A stretch of DNA of 64,000 nt from Thelephora terrestris (GCA_015956445.1 WIUZ02000001.1:2790001-2854000); one strand, 5' to 3'. Positions 1 through 12,132 are shown, numbered from the stretch's first letter. The notes: generated from the letters alone by a model not told the origin. A program made the numbers and translations.

Positions 1-1452
1 TCGATGCTGCTTGGTATACATACATTGCACTTATCTTCGTTATGTGATTTGAGCTGATTGCCATCACCAGGTATGTTCCGAACCCAAGTCCTGCCGTCTT
101 CAGGACGACCAAAAACAACCACAACATTCTCCAAGGTGTTGCGGATCCAGACCTTAGGTTGACTCCGGAGGCCAAGGCCGCTTTCGACGCTTGGATTCTC
201 AAGAACGGCCTCCGATGGACAGCTGAGGGTGGTCCTCTCGCCCCGGGAGGTGTCGATATCGCTTTCATCGGTGGGTCCCTTGCGTACAGATCAGAATAAG
301 CCTAAACTTTGCTGCAGACGACCCTCAGATGCCGGGCTTGATCCCTCTGATCAAGAAGATCCGTCCAGAGCTCCCCATCATCTACCGTTCTCACATCGAG
401 ATCCGTAGCGACCTCATCCACAAGAAGGGATCTCCCCAGGAGGAAGTCTGGGAATACCTCTGGAACAACATCAAGCACGCAGATGTCTTCATCAGTCATC
501 CTGTGCGCAACTTTGTTCCGGACGACGTCCCCGTCGAGACTCTTACTCTCCTGGGCGCTGCCACTGATTGGCTTGACGGTTTGAACAAGAAACTCGGCAT
601 CTGGGACTCTCAGTTCTACATGGGCGAGTTTAGGGGCATGTGTGTCAAGGAGAAGATGAACGAGCTTGGGTGGCCCGGCCGCAAATACATTGTCCAGGTC
701 GCCCGTTTCGATCCCTCCAAGGGTATCCCTCACGTCCTCGAGTCTTACGCCAAGTTCCGTAAACTCCTCACGGACAACGGAAGGACCGACGAATCCGAGA
801 TTCCCCAGCTCTTGGTTTGTGGACACGGCGCTGTCGACGATCCCGACGCTAGCATTATCTATGATCAAGTTCTCCACTTGATTGCCACCAAGTACGAGGA
901 GCTCACCAAGGATATCATCGTCATGAGGATTCCCCCCAGCGATCAGCGTAAGCCGAATAATCCTAAAGTTTTCAAAGTTATTGTCATTTTGATCTCCACA
1001 TATACGCAGTTTTGAACGCTCTCTTGGATAACGCCCACGTCGCCCTTCAGCTTTCCACTCGCGAAGGTTTCGAGGTGAAGGTTTCCGAGGCCCTCCACGC
1101 CGGTGTTCCCGTTATCGCCTCCAGAACTGGTGGTATTCCTCTCCAGATTGTTGATGGCAAGAGTGGATACCTCTGCGCCCCCGGTGATAACGACAAGGTC
1201 GCCCAGCATCTCTATGACCTATTCACCAACCCAAGCCTCCGCAAGGAGGTGAGCGAATACGCGAGGACACACGTCAGCGACGAGGTTGGAACCGTTGGAA
1301 ACGCCGCGGCCTGGTTGTACCTCGCTTTGATGTACTGCTGCCGTGGGGAGAAGTTGAAGCCCAACGGTGCCTGGTTGAACGATCTGCTTAGGACCGAATG
1401 CGGGGAGCCATACAAGCCTGACGAACCCAGGCTCCCGCGTAATCTCAAGTAA
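1..1452 (+). CDS. Trehalose phosphorylase (GT4 family), 3' part
   Basis: Retaining glycosyltransferase-type trehalose phosphorylase, which in fungi interconverts trehalose plus phosphate with glucose plus glucose 1-phosphate in the cytosol. The gene runs off the left edge, so the N-terminal half is absent. Exons read 1-13, 71-270, 318-947 and 1010-1452, joined by GT-AG introns of 47-62 nt; the first junction restores a W-Y-V-P-N-P run. The C-terminal Rossmann half shows KYIVQVARFDPSKG and the GT4 E-x7-E signature in STREGFEVKVSEALHAGVPV, followed by SRTGGIPLQI, which fits nucleotide-sugar or phosphate binding. The protein ends RLPRNLK. Family members are typically about 700-750 residues, so roughly 420 C-terminal residues are seen here. 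The family assignment is firm; the reaction direction in vivo is not visible from sequence. The large ORF on the opposite strand (302-877) is a shadow of this exon. Confidence 0.9.
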
Positions 1453-1716
1453 TCTCAAGCCTTGAGCTCCCATTCCATTTTGTTACCCAAGTAACTCTGC
1501 TTGAAATTTGACAAGTTAGTACGTTTGTGGCATTTATCTTCAATCCAATAGAATGTAGTATTACCAAGGAAACCGGAATCAGATGACCCCTTTTTGTACA
1601 CCCTCCTTGGGAATCTTCATACGGGAACACCGCTATAATCGCACGTTTGGGCAAGCATCCCGAGGAGCGGTTTACTAGTGCCCGGCTTATCCGCGCAGTG
1701 ATCGCGATCAGAAAAT

Positions 1717-3093
1717 ATGTCTCCGGATAAGATCCCTCCTTTCCCTCAGGGATCCTTCACCGATGCTGTACGCGAGTCTTCCAGGCTCCTGACTGAGCAG
1801 GTCAAAATAACCGTCAGCCTTCATCGTCGCTTCCATATTGACTGTCATGATCACTCATCGTCTTTCCCGCTTAGATCAATCAAAATGCAGCGGAGAAACT
1901 CTTGTTATCCCCCGCCTTCACCTCCTCGTTCGAACGTCTCAAGGCGAACCATGGTCAGCTCTTACCGTTGAAATACCCCTCCATCGTGACGGAACTGAAC
2001 GTCATGTCCGTCCTGACGGTGCTCAACATGGCCTCGGGGTACCGCGTACCGTTGCATAAGGTAACCGGCCGAGGTGCATACGACAATATCAAGATGCTCG
2101 TGATGGGGCTGTACCTTTCCTCAACCGTAGAAATTGATTATATATCTGCCAGGGGGATGGCCGCCCTGGATCACCAGAAGGTCGCGGACCTCATGGGCGT
2201 GCTTAAGCATATCCATGTTGAGGCACCCCATAAATCTTTACCCGGTGTCATTGTGGGGGAGCTGGGGGGACCGATTTTCGAGTTGGTCCGATTGATCACC
2301 AGGATCTTGAACGAGACAGGCGAGGCGTTGCAAAGTGGGGGATATCCGAATCTGGGCACATTTCTCTTGGAGGCGTTGAAAAAGGCAAAGGGAGACCCGG
2401 ACGTTGTGCTACAACAGGTACGTGTGCTTTGGTTGGGTAGTAACGCCACCAGAGGTTGACTTTGGTACAGCTGGTGCGTGGCATCCCGACGTTTCGGGAT
2501 ATGACCATCATGGATGGACAGGGTTTGTTGCTTATTTCGGGTCAACTTTTGAGTTTGCCCGATCTGCAATCTGACTGTTGGTCTTGCTCACAGCCATATA
2601 CGTCTTCAAAAAGGCGTTGCTGATGATCCACCTCGTCAACCTACGCTTCTCGTCGTCACCTCACGACTTTGTTGTCCCGGATACATCTCAGTTGCCAGTG
2701 TTCTCCGACAATGTTGTACCCACGATTCTCGTACACCTGGGGATCATTGACTTGTCCTCCGCGACACTCGGATTGGGCGAGCTGTTCCCAGATGTCGACG
2801 TAGATGCGTTGTTGCAGCCAGCTACATCCGTGGAGAAGACCGCGCAGGGCGTCCCGAAAGAAGGACCGCTGCTTACGTCCGAGCAGTCCTACGCCCTCCG
2901 CGCAGCGGCAATATATGCTTGTGATGTGGTCGTAAGTACTGCACGGAGCTTGACTATCACCGATCAGAAATTGTTGTGGGTCAGCTCAATAACCCTGCCA
3001 GAGCTAGGCGGTTGGCTGTGGGCAGGAGCGAAGGACAGGACGGACTACAGGCGATTGGGACGGTTCTCACTGATGGGCACCGAGTTCTTTTGA
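1717..3093 (+). CDS. Queuosine salvage protein (DUF2419 / Q-nucleotide N-glycosylase family)
   Basis: Likely queuosine 5'-phosphate N-glycosylase, the eukaryotic salvage enzyme that frees queuine base for tRNA modification. Exons 1717-1812, 1875-2417, 2471-2522 and 2594-3093 give 396 residues. Family features in order: an N-terminal VRESSRLLTEQ helix, a LPLKYPSIVTELN segment, SGYRVPLHKVTGRGAYDNI, the ELGGPIFELVRLITRILNETG segment, the LVRGIPTFRDMT motif, then IYVFKKALLMIHLVNLRF, PVFSDNVVPTILVHLGI, and a C-terminal WLWAGAKDRTDYRRLGRF. The length suits the fungal branch, which carries a longer N terminus than the human protein. One possible 36-nt intron-like stretch near 2935 stays in frame and may simply be coding. 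The gene lies alone on + between trehalose phosphorylase and NAD kinase. The family call rests on remembered conserved motifs; substrate is inferred from the family. Confidence 0.8.
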
Positions 3094-3315
3094 GAGAGCT
3101 CAACGGACTCAAGGGGGAATCTGATTGTTACCTGTATTACGAACGACATAAACGACTGTTGGCAATGCCACGGTGATGCCGAAAGGCGATCGGTACAAGC
3201 CAACAGATGGTACTTAAGATGACAACCCAACCCTGGATGTGTAAACAACAAAGGCTTCTAAGCTTCGACGAGTTCACGCACGTTCCTTTACATCAACATT
3301 ACCTCCACCTTCGCA

Positions 3316-5966
3316 ATGGCATCCCCAGATGTCGAAACTTTCTCCACACCGCCTACGACCCCGATGCTTCCAGAGATCCTGATCAAGCCATCGCTGTCCA
3401 GGAGAAATAGCCGACCGTCAGGCCTACGCATCTCGAGTAACAGTACAGAATGGACTTCTGACATCGTTCTCGACCCCCATGCCTCTCCAGAGTATGGGCG
3501 AGAGCCGACCCCCACCACCCGCACCCGCCGCTCCAACAGCTCACCGATCGTCAACTTCGGCGGGGAGCACCGCCCAGCGGACTCTCGTACACAAATAACT
3601 TCATCGCATGTCCCACCACCCATGGAGCAACCGACAAGATCACCCTGTTTCATTCATTCCCATCTTAATAACAGTGCTTCCCTGACGGATTGGCTCAGGG
3701 CGAAGCGCCTGCAGGAGGCCGCTGGAAAGAAGAAACTTCCACATCGATTGAGTTTGGACGATACAGTTGAAAGTGACGAGGAGGAAGAAGAGTATGTTGG
3801 AAGTTTAACTGCCCAGTTGGCCGAAACTGCAGTAAGCGTGCGGGAGATGAGCAAGCAGCTCGGTACGTCCGCTTCATCCCTCCGCTTCCCCCCCAAACTT
3901 CCGCTTATCGTGGTATCTTGTTCCTTCCCCCTGACCACTGCGAACAGGACGCGCGAGAGTCCTTTCGAGCATCCAACATGTCCTGATTGTCACAAAAGCC
4001 CGTGATAACAGGCTCATCAAACTGACTCGAGAACTTGCCCTTTATCTGATGCGCAAGCCTCGCCAGGGTGGCCGTGGCCTGGTGGTCTATGTAGATGCCC
4101 AGCTCCAGACATCAAGGAGGTTCGACGCTGCTGGCATCGAACGTGACCACCCAGAGTTATTCAGACCCTTCCCACACCGAAGAAGCTCCTCCAGCGCTAC
4201 GTCCTCAAATGGAAAGGAAGACAACGGTGATCAAAATGAACAAGGCCAGCTGCGATACTGGACCGCCGAAATGTGCGGTGTCACCCCACACCTTTTCGAC
4301 TTTGTCGTGACACTCGGAGGCGATGGAACGGTTCTCTTCACTTCGTGGCTCTTCCAACGTATCGTTCCCCCTGTTTTACCATTCGCTTTGGGCTCCTTGG
4401 GCTTCCTCACAAATTTCGATTTCGCCCATCACCAGGCCGTTGTGGATTCCGTCGTAGAATCCGGGATCCGGGTCAACTTGCGAATGCGCTTCACGTGTAC
4501 CGTGTACCGTGCTGTGAAGCAGGAGGAAGGAGGAAATCGGAAGGCGATCAAAAGGGCAGAGACGGGCGAGCTCTTGATGAAAGGTCTTGGAAGGTCGGGC
4601 TGGGAAGCTATTGAGTGTGGTTGGGCACAGGGCGCGGAGACGTTGAATGGCAAAGAGAAGCAAATCATGTGTTTCACCACGAGGCCCGTTGAGAGCTTTG
4701 AAGTCCTCAATGACCTGGTGGTGGACCGTGGCCCTAGTCCTTATGTCAGCTTGCTGGAATTGTTCGGTACGTTTTCGCCTTGCAAATCGTCGCAACTGCA
4801 CGCTCACCATAAATTCATAGCTGACGACGACCATCTAACCACGGTCCAGGCAGACGGCCTGTGTATTTCTACTCCGACAGGATCCACGGCATATTCCCTT
4901 TCCGCAGGGGGGTCTTTGGTTCACCCAGAAATCCCTTCGATGCTCATCACACCCCTCTGCCCGCATACCCTCTCATTCCGCCCAATGCTCCTACCAGATA
5001 GCATGGAGTTGCGTATCTGCGTTCCGTTCAACTCGAGGAGTACAGCATGGGCTTCCTTCGATGGACGTGGTCGCATTGAGCTCAAACGTGAGAGTGAAAT
5101 ACTTCGTCGGTGTCAATTTATTGATCTGCTGAATAGAGGGCGACCACATCACCGTCACCGCTTCAAAATACCCATTCCCCACCGTATGTGCGGACAAGCA
5201 GTCTACGGATTGGTTTTCCGCCATCTCCAGGACATTGAATTGGAACCAGCGGGAGAGGCAGAAGTCTTTCGTCATGGTCGAGGAGTCTGCGAAGAAAAAA
5301 CCATCGAGGCGACGCTCCATTACGCCTAAGAAGAGCGAGGCTGTCAGGAAAGCGGCGGAGGATGAAGAAGTGGACGAGGAAGGAGAAGAAGACGAGGAAG
5401 AAGATGACAAGTTCGACATTGATGATCTCTCAGGGACAGATACTGAGACAAAGGCTGAGCGCATATCGCATCAGCGTATCCCAAAGGCCGAGAGGGATTG
5501 GGAACAGCACAACGCCGAAGTAGCGGCGGAGGCTCTGAGCAGAGGAAACATATTTCCCAGCCGACTTGCGCTCTCCAAATCTGGGACCGAGTCCGGGGTA
5601 GATTCACCAAGTCGGTTCATGGGTCCTCCCCCTCGTCCGCCCAAAATGTCCGCCCGCCACGTCCAATGGACAAACGGAGGATCCACTGATCTGGGTAGCA
5701 ACGGCGACAGTGAACCTGGCTCCGCTACTTTGCGACCGTCTCATCCGCAGCTCCGGGAGAGGCCGGCCAGGAACGGGGTGGAACCTGGGGACGGGGCGAG
5801 ACTGCCGACGCTGCACGGTCACTCTGGGCGAGGCACTGTCGTGGGTGACCACCGGGGTCGGTCGGGGTCGAAAGATTCTCAAGATGTCGGACGAAGAGCG
5901 TTCGCAGTTTGGGGTCATGATGAGAGCGATTCGAACGCTAGCGATAACGACACAAGCTCAAGTTGA
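3316..5966 (+). CDS. NAD kinase (ATP-NAD kinase, Utr1/Pos5 family)
   Basis: Phosphorylates NAD+ (or NADH) to NADP(H). Exons 3316-3862, 3948-4766, 4821-5087 and 5137-5966 sum to 820 residues. The first ~170 residues are Ser/Pro-rich and low complexity, with an acidic patch near residue 155. The catalytic core then shows [18 protein letters not shown], the glycine-rich [16 protein letters not shown] motif, [31 protein letters not shown], and the hallmark [21 protein letters not shown], followed by [13 protein letters not shown] and [10 protein letters not shown]. After the core, [11 protein letters not shown] leads into about 220 residues of basic, then acidic, then Ser/Gly-rich tail. Such tails occur in fungal Utr1-like enzymes, but this one is long. 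No mitochondrial presequence is evident, so a cytosolic form is more likely. Both the motif order and splice phases are clear. Confidence 0.92.
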
Positions 5967-6305
5967 TTTCAACTTCCTTCCCTTTTTATCGCTGTAATGC
6001 GGGGTGGTCAACTTATATGGGGCAAAGAAGATTGTAAAAATTAAGATGTATGCGATTACCTGTACGATGTGCAACACATGTAGATTTGCAGAACATTTTA
6101 AATAGACTGGTTAAAGTCCTTACGTACGCATGTACTACAGGCATGGGCGCTGGTGCGGACTTGATTTGATGGGCTGTCCTGTCCGAACGCCGAACACTCA
6201 GCCTCTCCCACTACCACCGCCCTCACCTTTCCTCCCCCCTTTCCCCTCCCCCCGCTGTCAGGTGTATCCAACGCTGAAGAGGGCGGAAACTTTAGATAGC
6301 CCGAA
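5967..6305. other. Intergenic: NAD kinase 3' UTR and pyrimidine-rich promoter
   Basis: No gene seen. The stretch 6195-6262 on + is almost entirely C and T with CCCC/TTCC runs, as is common just upstream of fungal transcription starts. It probably belongs to the promoter of the gene starting at 6306. Confidence 0.4.
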
Positions 6306-8278
6306 ATGTCGTCCGAGTGAGTCCATCGTCCTGGGTTTGTGAAAACGAATAGCTCACAGCCTTCCTTGCGCGCCCAGTGAATGGTCCCTGACAGGTAAGA
6401 TACACTATGTCACTATATCCGGGTATTTGATTGACTTGATCCAGTGCTCCGTTTAAATGGACTCAGATTCCTTCGACCTGAAAAGTCCTGGAGACCGATT
6501 GTCACTTGCAATGTCGATCGCCACCCCGAGCAAGAGACGGTCCTCGGTTGTGATGGTCAGAACGTTAACCTCAAAAGCCCTTTCCTCTTGTACGCTTCTC
6601 ACTTTTTCACCTGTGGGCCAGGCAGCTGACTTTCAGGGCACGGATTCAGTAAGAACCTCGGTGTTACCTCAAAACTCGAGATCAAGGTCTGGAAGAGGTC
6701 CGAGAGCAAAAGGAAGGGCAAGAAGCGCCATTTAGCCGCTTCTACATCTATAACTTTTATGGAGCTGTTGGACAAAGTCTCCTCATCTCCTCGTGAGATT
6801 CCGCGCGATTTTAATTCGAACTTGCAAGCTGATTGAAGCAGCAGGCGTGGAATTGAAACTCGGTTGCCTCGACGGAAAGGGTAAGCGAATACCCAAAGGC
6901 CAAGCACAAAAATTCGCAACTATCGCACTCCGTCTCCGTGCTCCTGATTCTCATCCGTTCGCGCCTTCCACTGCCTCGGACGTAACAATCGAAGACTTGA
7001 GTGGCCATTTAAGTGGATGTATGTGCAAATCTCTCTCGATCGATTTTCTCTTTACATGCAGCCCTAACCTCTTCGCTTAGACGATACCATGCCGGAATCA
7101 TACACGTCGCATTTATCGGAACACGAAATATCAGAATACCAACCCGTTTCGCAGCTACGACAACGGCGGCCGAGGGTCAAGGGTTATTCTCTAGATACGG
7201 ACGAGAGCGACCTTTCGATGTCCGACGAGGAAACGCCTGTTTGCGAAGAGGACGACAGCACCTTCTGCGATGTCTCGCCGTCGGAAACGACTTGGGTCGC
7301 AGAAGAGGAGGAAGAAATAAGGCCGGTAATTATGGGATCCGTCTCCTGGTTCGCGGCGCAGGTCCTCCCACGTTTCCACGATCAAGAGGCAATCGTCGCC
7401 GTCCCACTTAACGTGTTCGAGAATGTAATCAACCGCGTATCTCCATACGCAGAGTTAAAGGGCGCTGTTTGTGATGCCGATTTCCAGAGGGTGTTGGACC
7501 AAGTTCGAACCGAGTGGAGGTGGGGAATGAATATCGTGTGTTCATTACCAGAGTGCTTCTCTCAGAAATGCTGACCGCGTATCCTTGTAGCTCATGGGAC
7601 TCTGCGGGTATGATAACTTGCTGAAGATTGCGCATTATCCGCTAACGCTTAAACACAGGCTAAATGCTACTGTATTTGGCTTCTCTCCTGACCCCATTTT
7701 CTCCGTCGACTCTGCTGCTAAGAAAGCCATCGCCATTAGCGGTGTGGCTTCCGCAATTGGGCTCGTCCTGAGCTTCTGGTACCAGTTCCTCTATAGTGCA
7801 GCAACCCCCGCAAAATTCAAGGTTTGTTCTCCTCTCAATCCCCCGTTATTCATCTGGAAACTTAATCGTTCCTTCCGCACATTAGGTCCAAGCCCTCGAT
7901 ACTTTCGGGGGTTACTTTTTCTTCTGCCTTTGCTGTCGACTACCAAGTTTCTTCATGCTGATATCCTCGATCGCGCTCCTCGCCTTTATGTTTTTCGTTT
8001 CCTTCACGGTGTGGCCACAGGCAGTCCTGGCTGCCTGCTTCATCGCTGGGGTGTTGATCACACTGCAATACCTCCTGTTTGGCGCCCATCGTATCGTGCT
8101 TGGTATACGTTGGGTCTTCCGGAGAATCAGCGCATGGCTCTCTCGGTTGTTCTCACGGAGTAAAGATGCAGAACCCGTTGAGGGGGAGAAAGATGGCGAT
8201 ATACCAAAACCCACTAACGATATCGACAAAGAGAACGCTGTTTGGAGTGGAAAAAGTGAAAGCGAAAAAGACGCATAG
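6306..8278 (+). CDS. Unrecognised protein: C2-like N terminus, acidic linker, C-terminal membrane segments
   Basis: I do not recognise this family. Exons 6306-6316, 6378-6394, 6445-6589, 6650-6792, 6845-7018, 7081-7535, 7591-7821 and 7886-8278 give 522 residues; a further optional intron may start at 7610. The start codon sits on an 11-nt first exon followed by a 17-nt exon. Residues ~5-160 look like a C2-type beta-sandwich: SLTVLRLNGLRFLRPEKSW, LGCDGQNVNLKSPFLF, LGVTSKLEIKVWKRS. Next comes a linker rich in Ser, Asp and Glu (residues ~180-260), and a middle domain with GSVSWFAAQVLPRFHDQEAI. Two hydrophobic stretches follow: one near AIAISGVASAIGLVLSFWYQ, and a strong pair spanning FFMLISSIALLAFMFFVSFTV and VLAACFIAGVLITLQYLLFG. 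The tail is Arg-rich then acidic. The layout suggests a membrane-anchored C2 protein, possibly lipid-binding at ER contacts, but that is inference. Confidence 0.6.
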
Positions 8279-10289
8279 GAACGCCTTCATAGAAGTGTAC
8301 TACCAACGCATGACTGTAGTTTAACATATGTTATCATACCACTGGGATTATAATAATGAGGTGGAATCATGGAAAGGATCGCAGGAGGCTACGATCCAAT
8401 TCGACGATGGAGTTCGCAGGTCGGTATTCTATCATGAATGAGACTTACCATCATCCTTCATTCCAATATATAGATTGAAAGGGCTCAGGAAGATAGGTAA
8501 TCTATGTGCAGCTCATTCGACTATATCTTACCGCCGTGCCCTGACACCCTAAGCCAAATGGAAACCACGCCGGCCCTTCGAGCACTTGGCACTCTGCGAG
8601 TGGGAACTTTCATGGATGAATCATCCGTCAGATTATTCAGAAGGGCTGTGGACCTCGGTGTTCGATATGGAGCCCACCGATCATCTCTATCAAGCTCCCA
8701 AGCTCAAGCCCGTCGTCCCGATGAATGGAGCAATGACCCCAGTTCGAGCTAAAGGAACCTAAACCATTCTACGTGCCCCCCGTTAGCCAACTTTATGCTG
8801 GGGAGAGGGGGCGTAGAGTAAGGTCATGAAGGGTCGCAAGACTGTCCCGTACTCACTGATGCCTCTGCGAGTTCGAGGCTTCCGCCGGAATCCTTTGGTG
8901 AGCGCACCATCACCAGAGGATTCCGCGAAACGTATCTCACGCCGAAGTTCTGGCAATTCAAGGTATGCGTTATTCGATATGCGAAAGATTGGAAGTGATT
9001 GGGTGAGGTTGTGCACGATCTAGGCGTTTGTGGGTCACTCACTATGCATTCAGCAAGCAAAGGGACAAGCAAGGGACAAGTTATGAAGGCCCATAGAAAA
9101 TGACAAATTAAAACGCCCATTGCGCAGTCCGCAGATAAATCAAAATGTCCCGCCGCCTTGACGATGGCGGGGAGAGTTTGCATCTAGATTAACTTCGTAA
9201 GGACTCGTGGCTTCAAGGGTTTTAAGTAAAGTAAGGACCGCACAATTTACTCGCTCGGGGTGTACAGATCGAACTTTCTTGCACTGGAGGTCATTGCCAT
9301 GTAATCGATGACTGTTGTGTCTGAGCTGTTGTTTACCGACGCGACTGTATTGCGCCAGCCTCGAACACGTCATTTACGAGGGGGGTAGGCTTGGTTTGTG
9401 GGAGAATCTATGCGGTCTTTGAAGCAGCCAAAGCCAACCGCTTTCCACATAACACGTGGGCCGTTGTCCTCCCGAACCACGAAGAATCTAAGTGGACCTT
9501 GTGAGTGACACACGATAAAGCACGACGCCACAGAAGACCCCACCTCGGTCATAGTGGCGATGTTTTCTTAGAGAATTTGTGTTCCTCGCTTGTCACCTCA
9601 AGCACGCGCTTTAACTCTCCGTGAGGCCAGAAGTGTACCGTGCCGCACTTGTTATATGACGGTCACCTAGATGGTGCGCAATGGAAACGATAGCTGATCA
9701 TAGGCGCCTGACAAAGCTCAGGATTTATTTGAATATTCGCACAGTGTACGCCATCATCCTAGGCTACACTCACAATTTGCTGTCGCCTATGAAGTTTTCC
9801 GTGAGGTGTAGGAAGCATTGACGACCCAGCAAACTTCAATCCCAACTGCGACCGAGGCGGTTCGGACAAATACCTTGTCGGACGATCCGATCGACTGTTT
9901 CTCCGGCGCACTGCTAGTTCTCACCTTCCCTTAACCTACGCTGGAGTCAAACTCAGAAGCTTTCTAGTTCTCAATGTGGAATGCCGCACTCTTGAGGTTT
10001 CTCATCATTCGCGGCTATCCTACGGAATCACAACTCTCGTAGATCCAGAATGAGAAACTGGCATGACTATATGCCAGGATATTCATACGAATCAGAGGTT
10101 CAGACAATGGATTTACAGGCCGCAAGACGTGATGTCCTCCGAGCCTAGATTCCGTGACCTTCTCTGTTCTGACAACGTCGGAACGATGTCCGCTTCCTTG
10201 GCATACCCCCTATCGGCGCAATACTTCAAGCTTCATCTTCCGAGTTCCGCATCTCCTGTTTGAAGTCAAACGCCACTCCGCCTTTCCCT
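8279..10289. other. Gene-poor 2-kb stretch with possible exon remnants
   Basis: No complete gene can be built. Two short stretches have coding-like composition on +: about 8550-8750 (reading LSQMETTPALRALGTL in one frame, PTDHLYQAPKLKPVVPMNG in another) and about 8857-8970 (reading ASSRLPPESFGERTITR and onward to FWQFK before a GT). They lie in different frames with stops between them. This could be the remains of a decayed gene or unrelated noise. The rest, 9000-10289, shows no ORF worth keeping and serves in part as the promoter of the protease at 10290. Confidence 0.35.
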
Positions 10290-12056
10290 ATGATCTTTTT
10301 GATTTACTTGTCCTGCCTCTTGTCTGCTAGCCAGGCTATCGGGATTCCGCGGGTTCCTTCTGACAACGATCTTGGGCGAGACCTGAACAGATCGACGTTG
10401 GTGCAGGCACCAGCGCCGTCAGGGGTCATCCCTCGAGGGTATAGGACCCCCTTCCCGTTTGATGAGGATGTCTTCGACCCAACCCATGTGGTGAGTACCT
10501 CCTCATAGGACTGCGTTCGGCAGGCTCGTTCGAACACGATTCTTTCCGCTCGGAATGGCCTAACCCATCGACCTTTTAGTCCAACGAAATTAACCACGTC
10601 CTTTCAAAGTACGAAGACGCAGCAGACCACCTTGCCGGGATCACACTGGGTACTTCGACCGTTCCCACTCCGAATATCACAATACCAATTCCAGACGTTC
10701 TGAGGGGCAACGTTATGCCCCTGAATGGCCACTTCGAGCGAAACCTAGACCTCTTGTACTACGGGGAGATCAAGGTTGGAACTCCAGCGCAAAGTCTCAC
10801 CGTGCAAGTCGATACCGGATCAGCAGACCTTTGGATCCCAGTAAATTGTCCAAAGTGTGCCGGGAATCAGTTCAAGCCCGGACAGAGCCACACATATTAA
10901 AACAGGGAGGGCACCTTTGAAGAATCCTATGTCCGCTCTTTTGGTCCCTTACCACAGCTTAGTCTTCTAACCAGGTTTTAGGGACGCGGACACGTCTCGG
11001 GCACTGTAGCCAGCGATGTCGTCTCCATTGCTGGACTTTCTGTAAAGGACCAAGTTTTTGGAGCCGCGACCGAGAAATCGGAAGAGTTCTCCCGGGACCC
11101 AAATAACGGGCTCCTTGGGCTCGCGTTCCAGGACATTGCGCAGACGGGTCAGCCTACATTCTTCGAGAACCTCGTCGAGAAGAGAAGGATCCCTCCGTTG
11201 TTCTCTGTCCATCTGACAAGGAGGAAGAAGGATGGGTCTGAGTTATGTTTCGGATGTAGCGATGAAACGAAGACAATTGGAGACCGTATATGGGTTCCGC
11301 TTCTCTCCAGGGTGCGTGAAGAGTTCACAAATAGGTTTCTTACTGACACCTCTCAAAGTCTTATTGGACTGTCTTTATGGATGGGATTTCAGTGGATGAG
11401 TCTAGGACTGTCAACACGTCCTTGATAGCTGTGGGTTTCCGCCCCGAGCGCTATTATTTAGCTCCTAATCTTTTTCCACAGGCGATTGATACGGGAACGT
11501 CACTCATATACGTGCCAGACTCCGTAGCTGACGATTTCTACGCACAGGTGTGTATGATCATCCATCGAATGTGGATGCTCACAACGAATCATCTGCTTAG
11601 ATACCGGGTTCCCGCAAGGTCACCCAGTTTGGGCCGAGTATGGATTCGCTCCAAGCTTCTACTTGCAGGGATTTACACCTTATACAGATTTCCACAGTTA
11701 TCCGTGCACCTCAAAAATCGCACCATCGTTGACTTTCAACGATCGTCGATTCACGTTAGACCTCAGGGACTTCAATCTCGGAAGGACGGGCTATGGGTCA
11801 CCGTGAGCTCCGCGTTTAGGACTGTAGTCCTCACAATTGATCGAAACCCGTAGGGATTGCGTCGGAGGAGTCATGGCGCTGGGAGATTTGGGAGACAACC
11901 TGGCAATCATCGGTGCGGAGTTCATCAAATCTTGTATGTGCCCCGCTAGCATTGCCGGAGCCAGGATTGAACTGATGCATATCAGGGTACACAACGTTCG
12001 ACTACGCTGAGACTGGGAGAATAGGGTTCTCTCCTAGTATCAACCAAGGGAGATAA
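10290..12056 (+). CDS. Secreted pepsin-type aspartic protease (A1), with one in-frame stop
   Basis: Extracellular or vacuolar acid endopeptidase of the A1 family. The start at 10290 opens a signal peptide (MIFLIYLSCLLSASQA). Exons 10290-10490, 10580-10930, 10982-11311, 11359-11430, 11482-11551, 11601-11802, 11854-11933 and 11986-12056 sum to 458 codons plus the terminator. The first catalytic motif is VQVDTGSADLWIPV, the second AAIDTGTSLIYVPDSVADDF, and YGRGHVSGTV covers the flap-proximal strand. Conserved cysteines and the terminal IIGAEFIKSWYTTFDY segment are intact. The oddity is TAA at 10898-10900 (codon 174), inside the conserved exon right after KPGQSHTY, with the frame open again beyond it. 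A 49-nt intron from GTGTGC (about 10856) to AACAG at 10905 could remove it, but would also remove conserved residues. It may be a recent pseudogene, an allele, or a base error. The stop alone does not show that the rest has decayed. Confidence 0.8.
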
Positions 12057-12132
12057 GTGATTCGGAGGGGTCGGTGGATAGGTCGGATGCCTAGATGTCC
12101 CATGACGTGTAGCAAATGAGAAACGCGAACGA

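Noticed and set aside
302-877. 191-codon minus-strand ORF
   Set aside because: Lies fully opposite the trehalose phosphorylase exon, whose motifs are unmistakable; codon-bias shadow.
4376-4834. 152-codon minus-strand ORF
   Set aside because: Antisense to the NAD kinase catalytic exons.
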